Shown: positions 20,618 to 29,723 of the stretch, piece by piece
Layout of the letters: each line of letters opens with the position of its first letter
Position numbering within the stretch: the stretch's first letter is position 1
Assembly (NCBI GenBank): GCA_946414315.1
Contig: CAMKNZ010000001.1
Coordinates: forward strand, 124,001-188,000
Length of the DNA: 64,000 nt
Reading direction: 5' to 3'
From: an uncultured Clostridia bacterium
GTDB lineage: Bacteria > Bacillota > Clostridia > Christensenellales > Aristaeellaceae
Translations under genes and position numbers: made by a program
The notes under the pieces: model-generated
The model's database searches: none
The model's input: the letters and a program-made list of their open reading frames with translations, nothing else
Told to the model about the DNA's origin: nothing

Positions 20618-21415
20618 TCAGGGCTGTTTTCCGATATAAGCCAGAATGCCGCCATCCACATAGAGAATATGGCCATTTACGAAATTACTGGCATCGGAAG
20701 CCAGGAAGACTGCCGGGCCCTGCAGATCTTCAGGGGTACCCCAGCGGGCAGCAGGCGTCTTGGCAATAATAAACTGGTCAAAAGGATGCCGGCTGCCATC
20801 CGGCTGCTTCTCCCGCAGCGGCGCGGTCTGGGGTGTGGCGATATAACCCGGCCCGATCCCGTTGCACTGAATGTTGTGTTCGCCGTACTCAGAGCAGATG
20901 TTGCGAGTCAGCATTTTCAGACCGCCCTTCGCTGCGGCATAGGCGGATACGGTTTCCCGTCCCAGCTCACTCATCATGCTGCAGATATTGATGATCTTGC
21001 CATGTCCCTTCCGGATCATGGACGGAATCACTGCTTTGGCGCAGATGAACGGTGCGTTCAGGTCCACGTCAATTACCTTGCGAAACTCTGCCGCGCTCAT
21101 TTCGATCATCGGAATCCGGCGGATAATGCCGGCATTGTTCACCAGAATATCGATCACGCCGACTTCCGTTTCGATCTGCTTTACCAGAGCCTGCACTGCT
21201 TCCTCATTTGTTACATCGCAGACATAGCCTTTTGCATCAATGCCTTTGTCTGTATAGGCCTTGAGGCCTTTATCCACCAGTTCCTGGTTAATATCGTTAA
21301 ACACAATTGTCGCGCCGGCAGCAGCGTAGGCTTCCGCAATTGCGAATCCAATCCCGTAGCTCGCGCCTGTAATCCATGCGATTTTTCCTTTCAGACTGAA
21401 AGCATTCATATTCAT
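20618..21415 (-). CDS. kduD: 2-dehydro-3-deoxy-D-gluconate 5-dehydrogenase (SDR family)
   Basis: SDR motifs TGASYGIGFAIAEAYAAAGA, NNAGIIRR, YAAAKGG; adjacent to kduI. Confidence 0.88.
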   Translation of the reverse strand: MNMNAFSLKGKIAWITGASYGIGFAIAEAYAAAGATIVFNDINQELVDKGLKAYTDKGIDAKGYVCDVTNEEAVQALVKQIETEVGVIDILVNNAGIIRRIPMIEMSAAEFRKVIDVDLNAPFICAKAVIPSMIRKGHGKIINICSMMSELGRETVSAYAAAKGGLKMLTRNICSEYGEHNIQCNGIGPGYIATPQTAPLREKQPDGSRHPFDQFIIAKTPAARWGTPEDLQGPAVFLASDASNFVNGHILYVDGGILAYIGKQP

Positions 21416-21433
21416 TCCTGTTTCCTCCTTGTT

Positions 21434-22276
21434 TTATCTCAGTTCCGCAGTCGGAATATTGTCCATATCATCAAAAGCCTGATTCTCTCCGCCCATTGCC
21501 CAAATGAACGTGTAATTGCTCGTCCCGGCGCCGGCATGGATCGACCAGGACGGCGAAATGACCGCCTGTTCATTTTGCATGACGATATGGCGGGTTTCCT
21601 GACCTTCGCCCATCATGTGGAATACAACATTGTCCTGCGGCACTTCAAAATAGAAATATACTTCCATCCTGCGCTCATGGGTATGGGCCGGCATCGTATT
21701 CCAGACGCTGCCGGATTCCAGCACGGTCATTCCCATACTCAGCTGGCAGGTTTTCAGTACCGACGGATGAATAAACTGATTGATCACCCGTTTATTGCTG
21801 GTGGCTGCGTCGCCGCACGGCTTCTTCGCCGCATCTGCAATCCTGATCAGCCGGTTTTCGCAGCTGCAGTGCGCTGGTGCAGAAACAATATAGAATTTAG
21901 CAGGGTCAGCCCCGTCAATGCTCTCAAAATAAACTTCCTTCGCGCCTCGGGTCAGGTACAGGCAGTCCTTATAGTCCAACTCATACACTTCTCCGTCGAC
22001 CGTCACCTTTCCGGCGCCACCCACGTTGAACATGCCGCATTCCCGCCGTTCCAGGAAGTACTCCGTACCGAAATTGTGCCAGATATCGATTCCCTTGTCG
22101 ATGGAAACCTGCTCCTTTACCGGCATCACGCCCAGTGTTACCATCCGGTCCACATGGCTGTAAACCGCGGTCACCTGATCCGCTTCAAACAGCTTTTCAA
22201 TCAAAAACTCTTTCCGGATTTCCTCTGTGGTGTAGCGTTTAAAGTCTCTCTGGTTGCAGCTGTACCGAATATCCAT
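21434..22276 (-). CDS. kduI: 5-dehydro-4-deoxy-D-glucuronate isomerase
   Basis: MDIRYSCNQRDFKRYTTEEIRKEFLIEKLFEAD, PAHTHERRMEVYFYFEVP, WSIHAGAGTSNYTFIWAMGGEN. Confidence 0.95.
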   Translation of the reverse strand: MDIRYSCNQRDFKRYTTEEIRKEFLIEKLFEADQVTAVYSHVDRMVTLGVMPVKEQVSIDKGIDIWHNFGTEYFLERRECGMFNVGGAGKVTVDGEVYELDYKDCLYLTRGAKEVYFESIDGADPAKFYIVSAPAHCSCENRLIRIADAAKKPCGDAATSNKRVINQFIHPSVLKTCQLSMGMTVLESGSVWNTMPAHTHERRMEVYFYFEVPQDNVVFHMMGEGQETRHIVMQNEQAVISPSWSIHAGAGTSNYTFIWAMGGENQAFDDMDNIPTAELR

Positions 22277-22294
22277 CTGTATTCCCTCTTTCCC

Positions 22295-23845
22295 TTATTG
22301 TTCTGCAATCTCTTCAACATTGAACGTCTCAAGGCGTTCTCCCTGTATCCCGTCCATGCGCACATGATCCAGCGTGAGCCTCCGGATGAACTTGGCGATG
22401 ATTCCGCGTCGGCAACACTCTTCCACTCCCAGCGCCATAGCTGGGATCATGGGTTTTGCCTCCGGGTCAAAATCAAACCGGCAGTCCCGCAGGATCAGAT
22501 GCTCCATGGGCTTCTCCGGCAGGCCCATGGCATAGGCCGCACAGGCTTTGCACCCGGAAGCGGCAACCCGCTCAAAGATCACCTTTCCGATCTCTGGAGT
22601 GGTTTCATCCACCGGAAGCTTTTCCCGGCTTTGCACCCGTTCCGTTTTCCCATCTTTATCACAGAAATAGAAGCTGTTGACCACCAGGGGCATCTTTACC
22701 CCATCCATCCGAATATCTTCAAACCGGATTCCGTCAACCACACCGTCCCTGCCCCGGTCCCTCCGGGTCTTGATCCGCAGCGCGCGGTCATTTCCCTTCA
22801 TATAACAATGATGGGCGTAAACCTGTTTGACGCCGCCGGCCATCTCGCTGCCGACCGTCACGCCGCCATGGCCGTCCAGCAGTGCGCACCAGCCGATCTC
22901 CAGATTCTCACAAGCCCGTTTGTATTTTCTGCCCAGATCTATTTTCCCGCTTTTGATAGCGATACAGTCATCCCCCACGGAAATCTCCGCGCCGAGCAGC
23001 CTGACGTTCCTGCAACTCTCCGGATCAAAGCCGTCTGTATTCGGACTGTCCCAGGGCGCCTGGATCCGGATATCAATGAAATCCAGGTCCTCGCTGTAGG
23101 CAGGATGCAGATTCCAGCTCGGACTGTTCGTAAAGGTCAGTCCCTGGATCAGCATGCCTTTGCAGCGCTGGGTATACAGTAGGTTCCCACGGCTGGCAAT
23201 CCGGATCTCCTTGGGATTGACCCACCAGTCGCCTTCCTGTGCACGTCCGTCAACCACACCTTCACCGATGACTGCTGTATCCGTCAGATCGATACCATTC
23301 AAGGCCGCGGCAAACCCGTCTGTCGCACAGCCCTCAAACAGGCCGAGCAAAATCTCACCATTCGCATTGTCCGCTGGCGCCTCTCCCGGCAGAACCGGGA
23401 AGCGATTCCGGTCTGTCAGCAGCTTCAGCACCGCTCCGTCCGCGATTTCAAGCATCATATAGCTTTTCAGGAACAGCGGTCCGGTTACATATTCACCTGC
23501 GGGAATCAGAACCCTGCCGCCTTCCGGGCAGCAGAGGATCGCCGCCTGAAGCATGGCGGTATCTTCTGTTTCGCCGTCGCCTTTCGCGCCGAAACTTCTG
23601 ACATCCAGCGTACAGGTTTCCCGCTTTGTGCGGAATGTGAGCGTTTCTCTTCCATCCTGCTCTGTGCGGCTCTCCAGAATATAATCCGTATCCGGTTCCA
23701 GATCGAACAGGGAAGTGATCGACCGGTATTCCTCTCCGAGACGCTCCCCATCGAGAAACAACTCATGCTTTCTCCGGGCTTCATACAGTCCTTCCGGATC
23801 CAGCAGCACACTGCAGCTGCGAGATGTAACGCACAATATTTCCAT
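22295..23845 (-). CDS. GH28 polygalacturonase-family glycosidase (cytoplasmic, N-terminal Fn3-like region)
   Basis: GH28 motifs NTDGFDPE, GDDCIAIKSG, GHGGVTVGSE, RIKT; no signal peptide. Confidence 0.93.
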   Translation of the reverse strand: MEILCVTSRSCSVLLDPEGLYEARRKHELFLDGERLGEEYRSITSLFDLEPDTDYILESRTEQDGRETLTFRTKRETCTLDVRSFGAKGDGETEDTAMLQAAILCCPEGGRVLIPAGEYVTGPLFLKSYMMLEIADGAVLKLLTDRNRFPVLPGEAPADNANGEILLGLFEGCATDGFAAALNGIDLTDTAVIGEGVVDGRAQEGDWWVNPKEIRIASRGNLLYTQRCKGMLIQGLTFTNSPSWNLHPAYSEDLDFIDIRIQAPWDSPNTDGFDPESCRNVRLLGAEISVGDDCIAIKSGKIDLGRKYKRACENLEIGWCALLDGHGGVTVGSEMAGGVKQVYAHHCYMKGNDRALRIKTRRDRGRDGVVDGIRFEDIRMDGVKMPLVVNSFYFCDKDGKTERVQSREKLPVDETTPEIGKVIFERVAASGCKACAAYAMGLPEKPMEHLILRDCRFDFDPEAKPMIPAMALGVEECCRRGIIAKFIRRLTLDHVRMDGIQGERLETFNVEEIAEQ

Positions 23846-23954
23846 ACCGGTCTCCTGTGATCTCTCCTGAGTTGTTCGGACAATTTCGCCATATTATACA
23901 GGATCAATTATATGCTTTCCATTACACTTCTTATCTTCGTTGACAGTATATATG

Positions 23955-23985
23955 AAAAGCCGGACAGGATTCAAGGCTTTCCGGC
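23955..23985 (-). terminator. Possible terminator of the uxa operon
   Basis: Minus strand gccgga...tccggc stem followed by ttttcat. Confidence 0.35.
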
Positions 23986-24010
23986 CAATCTCTCCGTATC
24001 CGGCTATATC

Positions 24011-24028
24011 GTATCCGTTTTATCCATG
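24011..24028 (+). promoter_or_regulatory. Pectin-locus motif copy C (GTATCCGTTTTATCCATG)
   Basis: 15/18 match to copies A and B, inverted orientation; in the GH28 upstream region. Confidence 0.45.
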
Positions 24029-24859
24029 TCATTTCACTTGGCCTTCCAGCCAGCGGCGGGTCGCTTCCGCATTGTCCGGGGTCGTATTCTCCAGGGTCAT
24101 TGGCAGGTTCTTTCCGCACGCCAGTTTCAGCAGGCCTTCGTATCTCATATGTCCCTGCCCGCAGGGTACCGGTCTGGGTCTGGGCGCATCCGGCTGCGGA
24201 ACAAAATCTTTCATGTGCAGTACACACACTTGGTCCCCCAGTCTCCGGACCGCTTCACTGATCAGTGTGTCCGCTTGATCCGTATGGGCGGAATCGATCA
24301 GGTTCACCGCGTCCAGAATGATTCGCACCCGCTCACTCTTCAGGTCTTCCAGCATCCGCTCCGCCAGTACGGAATCATGGACGATATGGCTGCACACCGG
24401 TTCGACCGCCAGCGTCACACCCAGTTCTTCAGCTTCACGGGACACCGGCTTTACCCGGTCCAGGAATAGCCGATAATGCTCTTCCGTATGGCAGGCTGTC
24501 CCTTCCGGTCCCGCTGCCGGAGGCGTTTCTGTTCCGACGCAGCGTGCACCGATCCACGAGGCGAAGCGCAGATGTGCAAGATAGATCTCCCTGACCCGGA
24601 GCGCTTCTTCCTCATCCTGATGAGCCAGCTTCAGGTAACAGCCCAGCACAGCGCATTCCATCCCGGCCCGTTTCAGTTCTTCTTTTACCTCCGCGGCCAG
24701 CTCTTCTGTCAGCAGGTTTGGCGCGTCATCCATCCGGAAATCCGGCACAGCTTTACTCATGGCCAGCTGCACACAGCTGAATCCCTGTCCGGCGGCGCAG
24801 GCCAGCCGCTCCCACAGCGTGCCCGGCCGGGTGTCATGCAATCTGATTCCGATATTCAT
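24029..24859 (-). CDS. TIM-barrel sugar phosphate isomerase/epimerase-like protein
   Basis: AP-endonuclease-2-like TIM barrel: VTLAVEPVCSHIVHDS, RIILDAVNLIDSAHTDQ, VCVLHMKDF. Confidence 0.78.
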   Translation of the reverse strand: MNIGIRLHDTRPGTLWERLACAAGQGFSCVQLAMSKAVPDFRMDDAPNLLTEELAAEVKEELKRAGMECAVLGCYLKLAHQDEEEALRVREIYLAHLRFASWIGARCVGTETPPAAGPEGTACHTEEHYRLFLDRVKPVSREAEELGVTLAVEPVCSHIVHDSVLAERMLEDLKSERVRIILDAVNLIDSAHTDQADTLISEAVRRLGDQVCVLHMKDFVPQPDAPRPRPVPCGQGHMRYEGLLKLACGKNLPMTLENTTPDNAEATRRWLEGQVK

Positions 24860-24876
24860 TCCTGCCCTCCCGAAGT

Positions 24877-24903
24877 AAAAGGCACCGGAACTGTTCCGGT
24901 GCC
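24877..24903 (-). terminator. Terminator/attenuator-like hairpin downstream of uxaC
   Basis: gcaccggaa/ttccggtgc stem followed on minus strand by cttttac. Confidence 0.5.
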
Positions 24904-24910
24904 CGGCTGA

Positions 24911-26326
24911 TCAGATCTTTTTCTCTTCAAACGCAAAATACCGTTTTGCGTTGCGGTAGCTGATATCCGCCACAATCTCCTTCAGCGTGTCAAAATCTTC
25001 CGGATAAAAGCCTTCTTCCACCCATTCGCCGAAGATCCGGCACAGGATGCGGCGGAAATACTCATGCCTCGGATAGCTCAGGAAGCTCCGGCTGTCGGTC
25101 AGCATTCCCACGAACCCCGCCAGGTAGCCCAAGGATGCCAGGCTCTTCAGCTGCTCGCTCATCCCGTCAAAGTGATCGTTGAACCACCAGGCCGATCCGT
25201 GCTGGATCCGGCCCACAGCCGTATCGTTCTGGAAGCAGCCCAGAATCGTGTCGATCGCGGCGTTGTCGTTGGTGTTCAGGCTGTAAAGGATCGTTTTCGG
25301 CAGATTTCCCGCTTCCTCCAGCGCGCCGAGGAATGCCGCAGTCTGGGCGCTGGGCGCATAATTATCCACACAGTCAAAGCCGGTATCCGGGCCCATCGCG
25401 CGGAACGTCACGGGATTGTTATCCCGGCGGCAGCCGTAGTGCAGCTGCATGACCCAGTCCCTGTCCCTGTATTCAGCCGCCATGGCGGTCATGAACGCAT
25501 ACTTGAACTTCGCTTCTTCTTCCGTGCCGGGAAGATTCCCCGCCATCCGATCCCGGAAAATGGTTTCGATCTCCTCTTCAGCAGCCGGGGCATACACGAC
25601 ATAGTTCAGCGCGTGGTCGCTCAGTTTGCAGCCGTGTGCGGCAAAGAAATCCAGCCGACTGTGCAGCGCTTTTTTCAATTCTTCAAAGCTGCCAATTTTC
25701 ATACCGGCGGCCTCTTCCAGCGAGACGATATATTCCGGATAAGTCGGTTTTTCCAGGTTCATCGCCTTGTCCGGGCGCCAGGCCGGCAGCACCGTCACCG
25801 GGAAGGTCCTGTCCGCCGCCAGCTTTTCATGCCATTTCAGGGTATCCGCGGGATCGTCCGTTGTGCAGATCGTATCCACGTTGCTCATCATGATCAGTCC
25901 GCGGGCGGAGTATCCCTCGCTCCGCAGCTTCGCATTGGCTGTATCCCAGACTTCCTTCGCGGTCTGCTTGTTGAGGATGCCCTCATAGCCGAAGAACCGG
26001 CGAAGCTCCAGATGGCTCCAGTGATGCAGCGGATTGCCGATCGCCTTTCCCAGCACTTCCGCGTATTTCTCGAATTTCTCCCAGTCATCCGCATCGCCGG
26101 TGATATACTTCTCCGGTACGCCGGCGGAGCGCATCAGCCGCCACTTGTAATGGTCCCCGCCCAGCCAGACCTGCGTGATATTGTCATACCGGATATCCTC
26201 CCAGATCTCCCGGGGGCTCAGGTGGCAGTGATAGTCGATGATCGGCTGATGTTCCGCCGCCTCATGGTAAAGCTTCCTCGCCGCTTCCGTGTTCAGCAGG
26301 AAATCCCTGTCCAGAAACTGTTTCAT
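24911..26326 (-). CDS. uxaC: Glucuronate (uronate) isomerase
   Basis: MKQFLDRDFLLNTEAARKLYHEAAEHQPIIDYHCHLSPREI; FNDHFDGM, LTDSRSFLSYPRHEYFRRILC. Confidence 0.96.
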   Translation of the reverse strand: MKQFLDRDFLLNTEAARKLYHEAAEHQPIIDYHCHLSPREIWEDIRYDNITQVWLGGDHYKWRLMRSAGVPEKYITGDADDWEKFEKYAEVLGKAIGNPLHHWSHLELRRFFGYEGILNKQTAKEVWDTANAKLRSEGYSARGLIMMSNVDTICTTDDPADTLKWHEKLAADRTFPVTVLPAWRPDKAMNLEKPTYPEYIVSLEEAAGMKIGSFEELKKALHSRLDFFAAHGCKLSDHALNYVVYAPAAEEEIETIFRDRMAGNLPGTEEEAKFKYAFMTAMAAEYRDRDWVMQLHYGCRRDNNPVTFRAMGPDTGFDCVDNYAPSAQTAAFLGALEEAGNLPKTILYSLNTNDNAAIDTILGCFQNDTAVGRIQHGSAWWFNDHFDGMSEQLKSLASLGYLAGFVGMLTDSRSFLSYPRHEYFRRILCRIFGEWVEEGFYPEDFDTLKEIVADISYRNAKRYFAFEEKKI

Positions 26327-26367
26327 CGTCCTTCTCCTTCTCCGTTCGTCGCGTTGGGAATACCGGA

Positions 26368-27465
26368 TCACCGTTTGACCCGGGCGCTGCCGTTCTTCAT
26401 GATGGACTCCACTTCTTCCCTGCTGGCCATACTGGTGTCGCCGGGGGTGGTCATGGCCAGCGCGCCGTGGGCGGCGCCGTAGTTTACGGCCAGTTCGGGA
26501 TCGCCGGTGGTCATCAGGCCGTAGATGAGGCCCGAGGCGAAGGAATCGCCGCCGCCGACGCGGTCCAGGATTTCCAGTCCGTCATAGGCCTTGGACATGT
26601 ATACTTTCCCGTCCGCCCAGCAGATTGCTTTCCAGTCGTTCACCGTAGCAGTCTTCACAGTGCGCAGCGTGGTGGCGATGGCCTTGAAGTTGGGATACTG
26701 CTTCGCGGCTTCGGCGATCATCTTGTAATACCCGTCCAGGTTCAGTTCCTTCAGGTTCTCGTCGTTGCCTTCCACCTGCAGCCCCAGGCAGGCCGTAAAG
26801 TCTTCCTCGTTGCCGATCATCACGTCCACGTACTTCGCGACTTCCCGGTTGACCTCGCGGGCTTTCTCCAGGCCGCCGATCGCCGACCACATGGAAGGAC
26901 GGTAATTCAGGTCGTAGGAGACCAGGGTGCCGTATTTCTTCGCGGTCCTGCAGGCAGCAATCACCGTCTCGCAGCTCTGTTCGGACAGCGCGGCGTAAAT
27001 GCCGCCCGTATGCAGCCACCGGACGCCGAGCTCTCCGAAGAGATGATCGAAGTCAAAGTCGTCAGGGGTGGCTTTGGAGATGGCGGTGTTGGCACGGTCG
27101 GAGCAGCCCACGGCGCCCCGGATGCCAAAGCCGCGTTCCGTGAAATTCAGGCCGTTCCGGCAGACTCGGCCGATACCGTCCGTCTTTTTCCAGCAGATCA
27201 GGCTTGTGTCCACGCCGCCCTGCTCGATCAGGTCCTTCAGCAGTTTGCCGACCTCGTTGTCCGCGAAGGCGGTCAGCACGCCGGTCCTCAGACCGAAGCA
27301 CTTGTGCAGGCCCCGGACCACGTTGTATTCACCGCCACCTTCCCAGGCTTTGAACTCCCGGGCGGTGCGGATCCGGCCCTCGCCGGGGTCCAGGCGCAGC
27401 ATGATCTCTCCCAGGGATACCGCGTCATAGCGGCACGCTTCAGCGGATTTCAGATTCAGTTCCAT
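26368..27465 (-). CDS. kdgK: 2-keto-3-deoxygluconate kinase (PfkB family)
   Basis: PfkB fold with RVGGGDSFASGLIYGL; located between uxaC and eda. Confidence 0.88.
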   Translation of the reverse strand: MELNLKSAEACRYDAVSLGEIMLRLDPGEGRIRTAREFKAWEGGGEYNVVRGLHKCFGLRTGVLTAFADNEVGKLLKDLIEQGGVDTSLICWKKTDGIGRVCRNGLNFTERGFGIRGAVGCSDRANTAISKATPDDFDFDHLFGELGVRWLHTGGIYAALSEQSCETVIAACRTAKKYGTLVSYDLNYRPSMWSAIGGLEKAREVNREVAKYVDVMIGNEEDFTACLGLQVEGNDENLKELNLDGYYKMIAEAAKQYPNFKAIATTLRTVKTATVNDWKAICWADGKVYMSKAYDGLEILDRVGGGDSFASGLIYGLMTTGDPELAVNYGAAHGALAMTTPGDTSMASREEVESIMKNGSARVKR

Positions 27466-27470
27466 TTCTC

Positions 27471-28109
27471 TTACCCCCTGATCTCTTTCACGATGTCCGC
27501 GGCTTCCCGCACCAGTTTCCCGATCTCGTCAAATTTTCCTTCCTTGACCAGCTTACCGCTGACCATCCAACTTCCGCCGCAGGCCACGATCCGGTTATAA
27601 GCCAGGTATTCCCGCACGTTCGCCGCGCTGATTCCGCCGGTCGGCATGAAATTCAGCCCCACATACGGCGCTGCCAGCGCCTTGATCATCTTCAGGCCGC
27701 CCGCCGGCTCTGCCGGGAAGAATTTCAGCACATCCAGATCAAATTGCAGCGCGGCCTCAATTTCTGTAGGCGTGCAGACACCGGGAGTCATTGGCACGCC
27801 TTTCTTCAGCACATATTCAGTAACTTTCGGATTGAATCCGGGGCTGACGATAAACGTCGCACCGGCGTCAATCGCCCGGTCAGCCTGTTCCGTCGTCAGC
27901 ACGGTGCCTGCACCGATAATCATTTCAGGAAAAGCTTTCGCCATCCTGCGGATGGATTCTTCCGCGGCGGCTGTGCGGAAAGTAACCTCCGCGCAGGGCA
28001 AACCGCCTGCCATCAGCTGTTCCGCCAGCGGCAGTGCGTCCTCCGCGCTGTCCAGTACCACCACAGGTACAATGCCGATCTTTTGCAGTTTTTTCATCAT
28101 TTCCGTCAT
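27471..28109 (-). CDS. eda: KDPG/KHG aldolase
   Basis: AEVTFRT, IGAGTVL, PGVCTPTEIEAAL, LKFFPAE, FMPTGGI. Confidence 0.95.
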   Translation of the reverse strand: MTEMMKKLQKIGIVPVVVLDSAEDALPLAEQLMAGGLPCAEVTFRTAAAEESIRRMAKAFPEMIIGAGTVLTTEQADRAIDAGATFIVSPGFNPKVTEYVLKKGVPMTPGVCTPTEIEAALQFDLDVLKFFPAEPAGGLKMIKALAAPYVGLNFMPTGGISAANVREYLAYNRIVACGGSWMVSGKLVKEGKFDEIGKLVREAADIVKEIRG

Positions 28110-28185
28110 TTCAGTGTTCCCCCTTTTCCGTTTATATCAAACTTTTCATCATATGATGCGCCATCTTCATTACGTGACGCCTGTA

Positions 28186-29667
28186 TTACAATGTGATCCC
28201 CTTCTTGAAGATTGCCAGATCATGGAATCCGTTTTCCTCGCTTCGGGTCTTCTCTCCGGAAGCCACCCGCAGCACGAGGCTCAGCAGATCCTCCCCGAGT
28301 TCTTCCAGGGTCATCCCGTCCAGCAGCCGGCCCGCGTCAAAGTCGATCCAGTTCTGCTTTTTCCGCGCCAGCGGACTGTTTGACGAAATCTTTACCGTGG
28401 GCACCGGACAGCCGAAAGGCGTTCCCCTCCCGGTGGAAAACAGCACCATCTGAGCGCCGGATACGGCCAGTGCGGTGGAAGCGACCAGATCGTTTCCGGG
28501 GGCGGACAGCAGGTTTAGTCCTGCCGTCTCCGCGTGTTCCCCGTAGGCCAGCACGCCTTTCACAGGCGAGCTTCCGCTCTTCTGGGTGCATCCCAGCGCT
28601 TTGTCTTCCAGCGTCGTAATCCCTCCGGCCTTGTTTCCGGGAGAGGGGTTTTCATATACCGGCATATGGTAGCTCTCGAAATATGCCTTGAAATCGTTGA
28701 TCAGGCTGACTGTCTTCCGGAACAGTTCCTCCGTTTCGCACCGGTCCATCAGGATCGTCTCCGCCCCGAACATCTCCGGAACTTCTGTCAGGATTGTTGT
28801 TCCGCCCATGGCGGTCAGTTTGTCGCTGAACACGCCGATCGTCGGGTTGGCTGTAATCCCGGACAGTCCGTCTGATCCGCCGCATTTGAGGCCGATTGTC
28901 AGCTGGTCTGCGGGGCAGGGTGTCCTGTGATCCTCCTGCATGCGCGCCGCCAGTTCCTCCAGCAGCTTCATGCCGGCCTCAAGTTCATCCTCACACTCCT
29001 GGCAAACCAGGAAGCGGACGCGGCTCTCGTCAAAATCGCCCATATACGGCCTGATCTGCGCAATTCCGCTGTTTTCGCATCCGAGGCCAAGCAGCAGCAC
29101 GCCGCCCGCGTTTGGATGGGTTGCCAGGGCAGCCAGCGCTTTGCGGGTGTTGTCCTGGTCGTCTCCCAGCTGGCTGCAGCCGTAAGGATGCGTGAATGTG
29201 TATACGCCTTCCACGCTTCCGCCCGCCAGTTTCTGCGCTTCCCGGGCCAGGGCCTTTGCCACGTCGTTCACGCAGCCCACTGTCGGCAGAATCCACAGTT
29301 CGTTCCGTATGCCCGGTTTGCCCTGCTTCCGCGGATAGCCCAGGAACGTGGCGGGCTCGCGTTTCTCCTGTCCCGGAAAGGACGGATGCCATTCGTATTC
29401 TTTTTCGCCGGACAGCAGGGTATGCAGGTTGTGTGTATGTACATGTGCCCCGGCAGGGATATCTTCTGTTGCCTCACCGATCGGGAAACCGTACTTGATC
29501 ACAGCTTCCCCTTTTCGGATGTCCCGCAGTGCGGTCTTGTGGCCCATGGAAAGGTCTTCCTTCAGGGTGATCTCTCCCGTCCCGAAGGAAACCGTTTCCC
29601 CCGCTTTCAAGGGTTTCAGGGCAACCGCCACCATATCCCGCGCTGTGATCCTTACCATTTCGTTCAT
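28186..29667 (-). CDS. uxaA: Altronate dehydratase
   Basis: UxaA N-terminal SAF domain plus catalytic domain (GYPRKQGKPGIRNELWILPTVGCVN, GLKCGGSDGLSGITANP). Confidence 0.95.
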   Translation of the reverse strand: MNEMVRITARDMVAVALKPLKAGETVSFGTGEITLKEDLSMGHKTALRDIRKGEAVIKYGFPIGEATEDIPAGAHVHTHNLHTLLSGEKEYEWHPSFPGQEKREPATFLGYPRKQGKPGIRNELWILPTVGCVNDVAKALAREAQKLAGGSVEGVYTFTHPYGCSQLGDDQDNTRKALAALATHPNAGGVLLLGLGCENSGIAQIRPYMGDFDESRVRFLVCQECEDELEAGMKLLEELAARMQEDHRTPCPADQLTIGLKCGGSDGLSGITANPTIGVFSDKLTAMGGTTILTEVPEMFGAETILMDRCETEELFRKTVSLINDFKAYFESYHMPVYENPSPGNKAGGITTLEDKALGCTQKSGSSPVKGVLAYGEHAETAGLNLLSAPGNDLVASTALAVSGAQMVLFSTGRGTPFGCPVPTVKISSNSPLARKKQNWIDFDAGRLLDGMTLEELGEDLLSLVLRVASGEKTRSEENGFHDLAIFKKGITL

Positions 29668-29723
29668 GTCTGTCTCTCCTTCGTCACAGCGTTTGCCTGT
29701 CGTTCTGAATCACAGCCGGCGAA

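Noticed and set aside
20669-23182. 837-aa plus-strand ORF opposite kduD/kduI/GH28
   Set aside because: Antisense shadow ORF over three genes with clear family motifs
25064-27600. Long plus-strand ORFs (472 and 377 aa) opposite uxaC and kdgK
   Set aside because: Antisense shadows of well-supported uronate genes
28147-28158. 12-nt palindrome CATCATATGATG in the uxaA-eda gap
   Set aside because: Short AT-centred palindrome with no second copy noticed and no convincing promoter; could be chance
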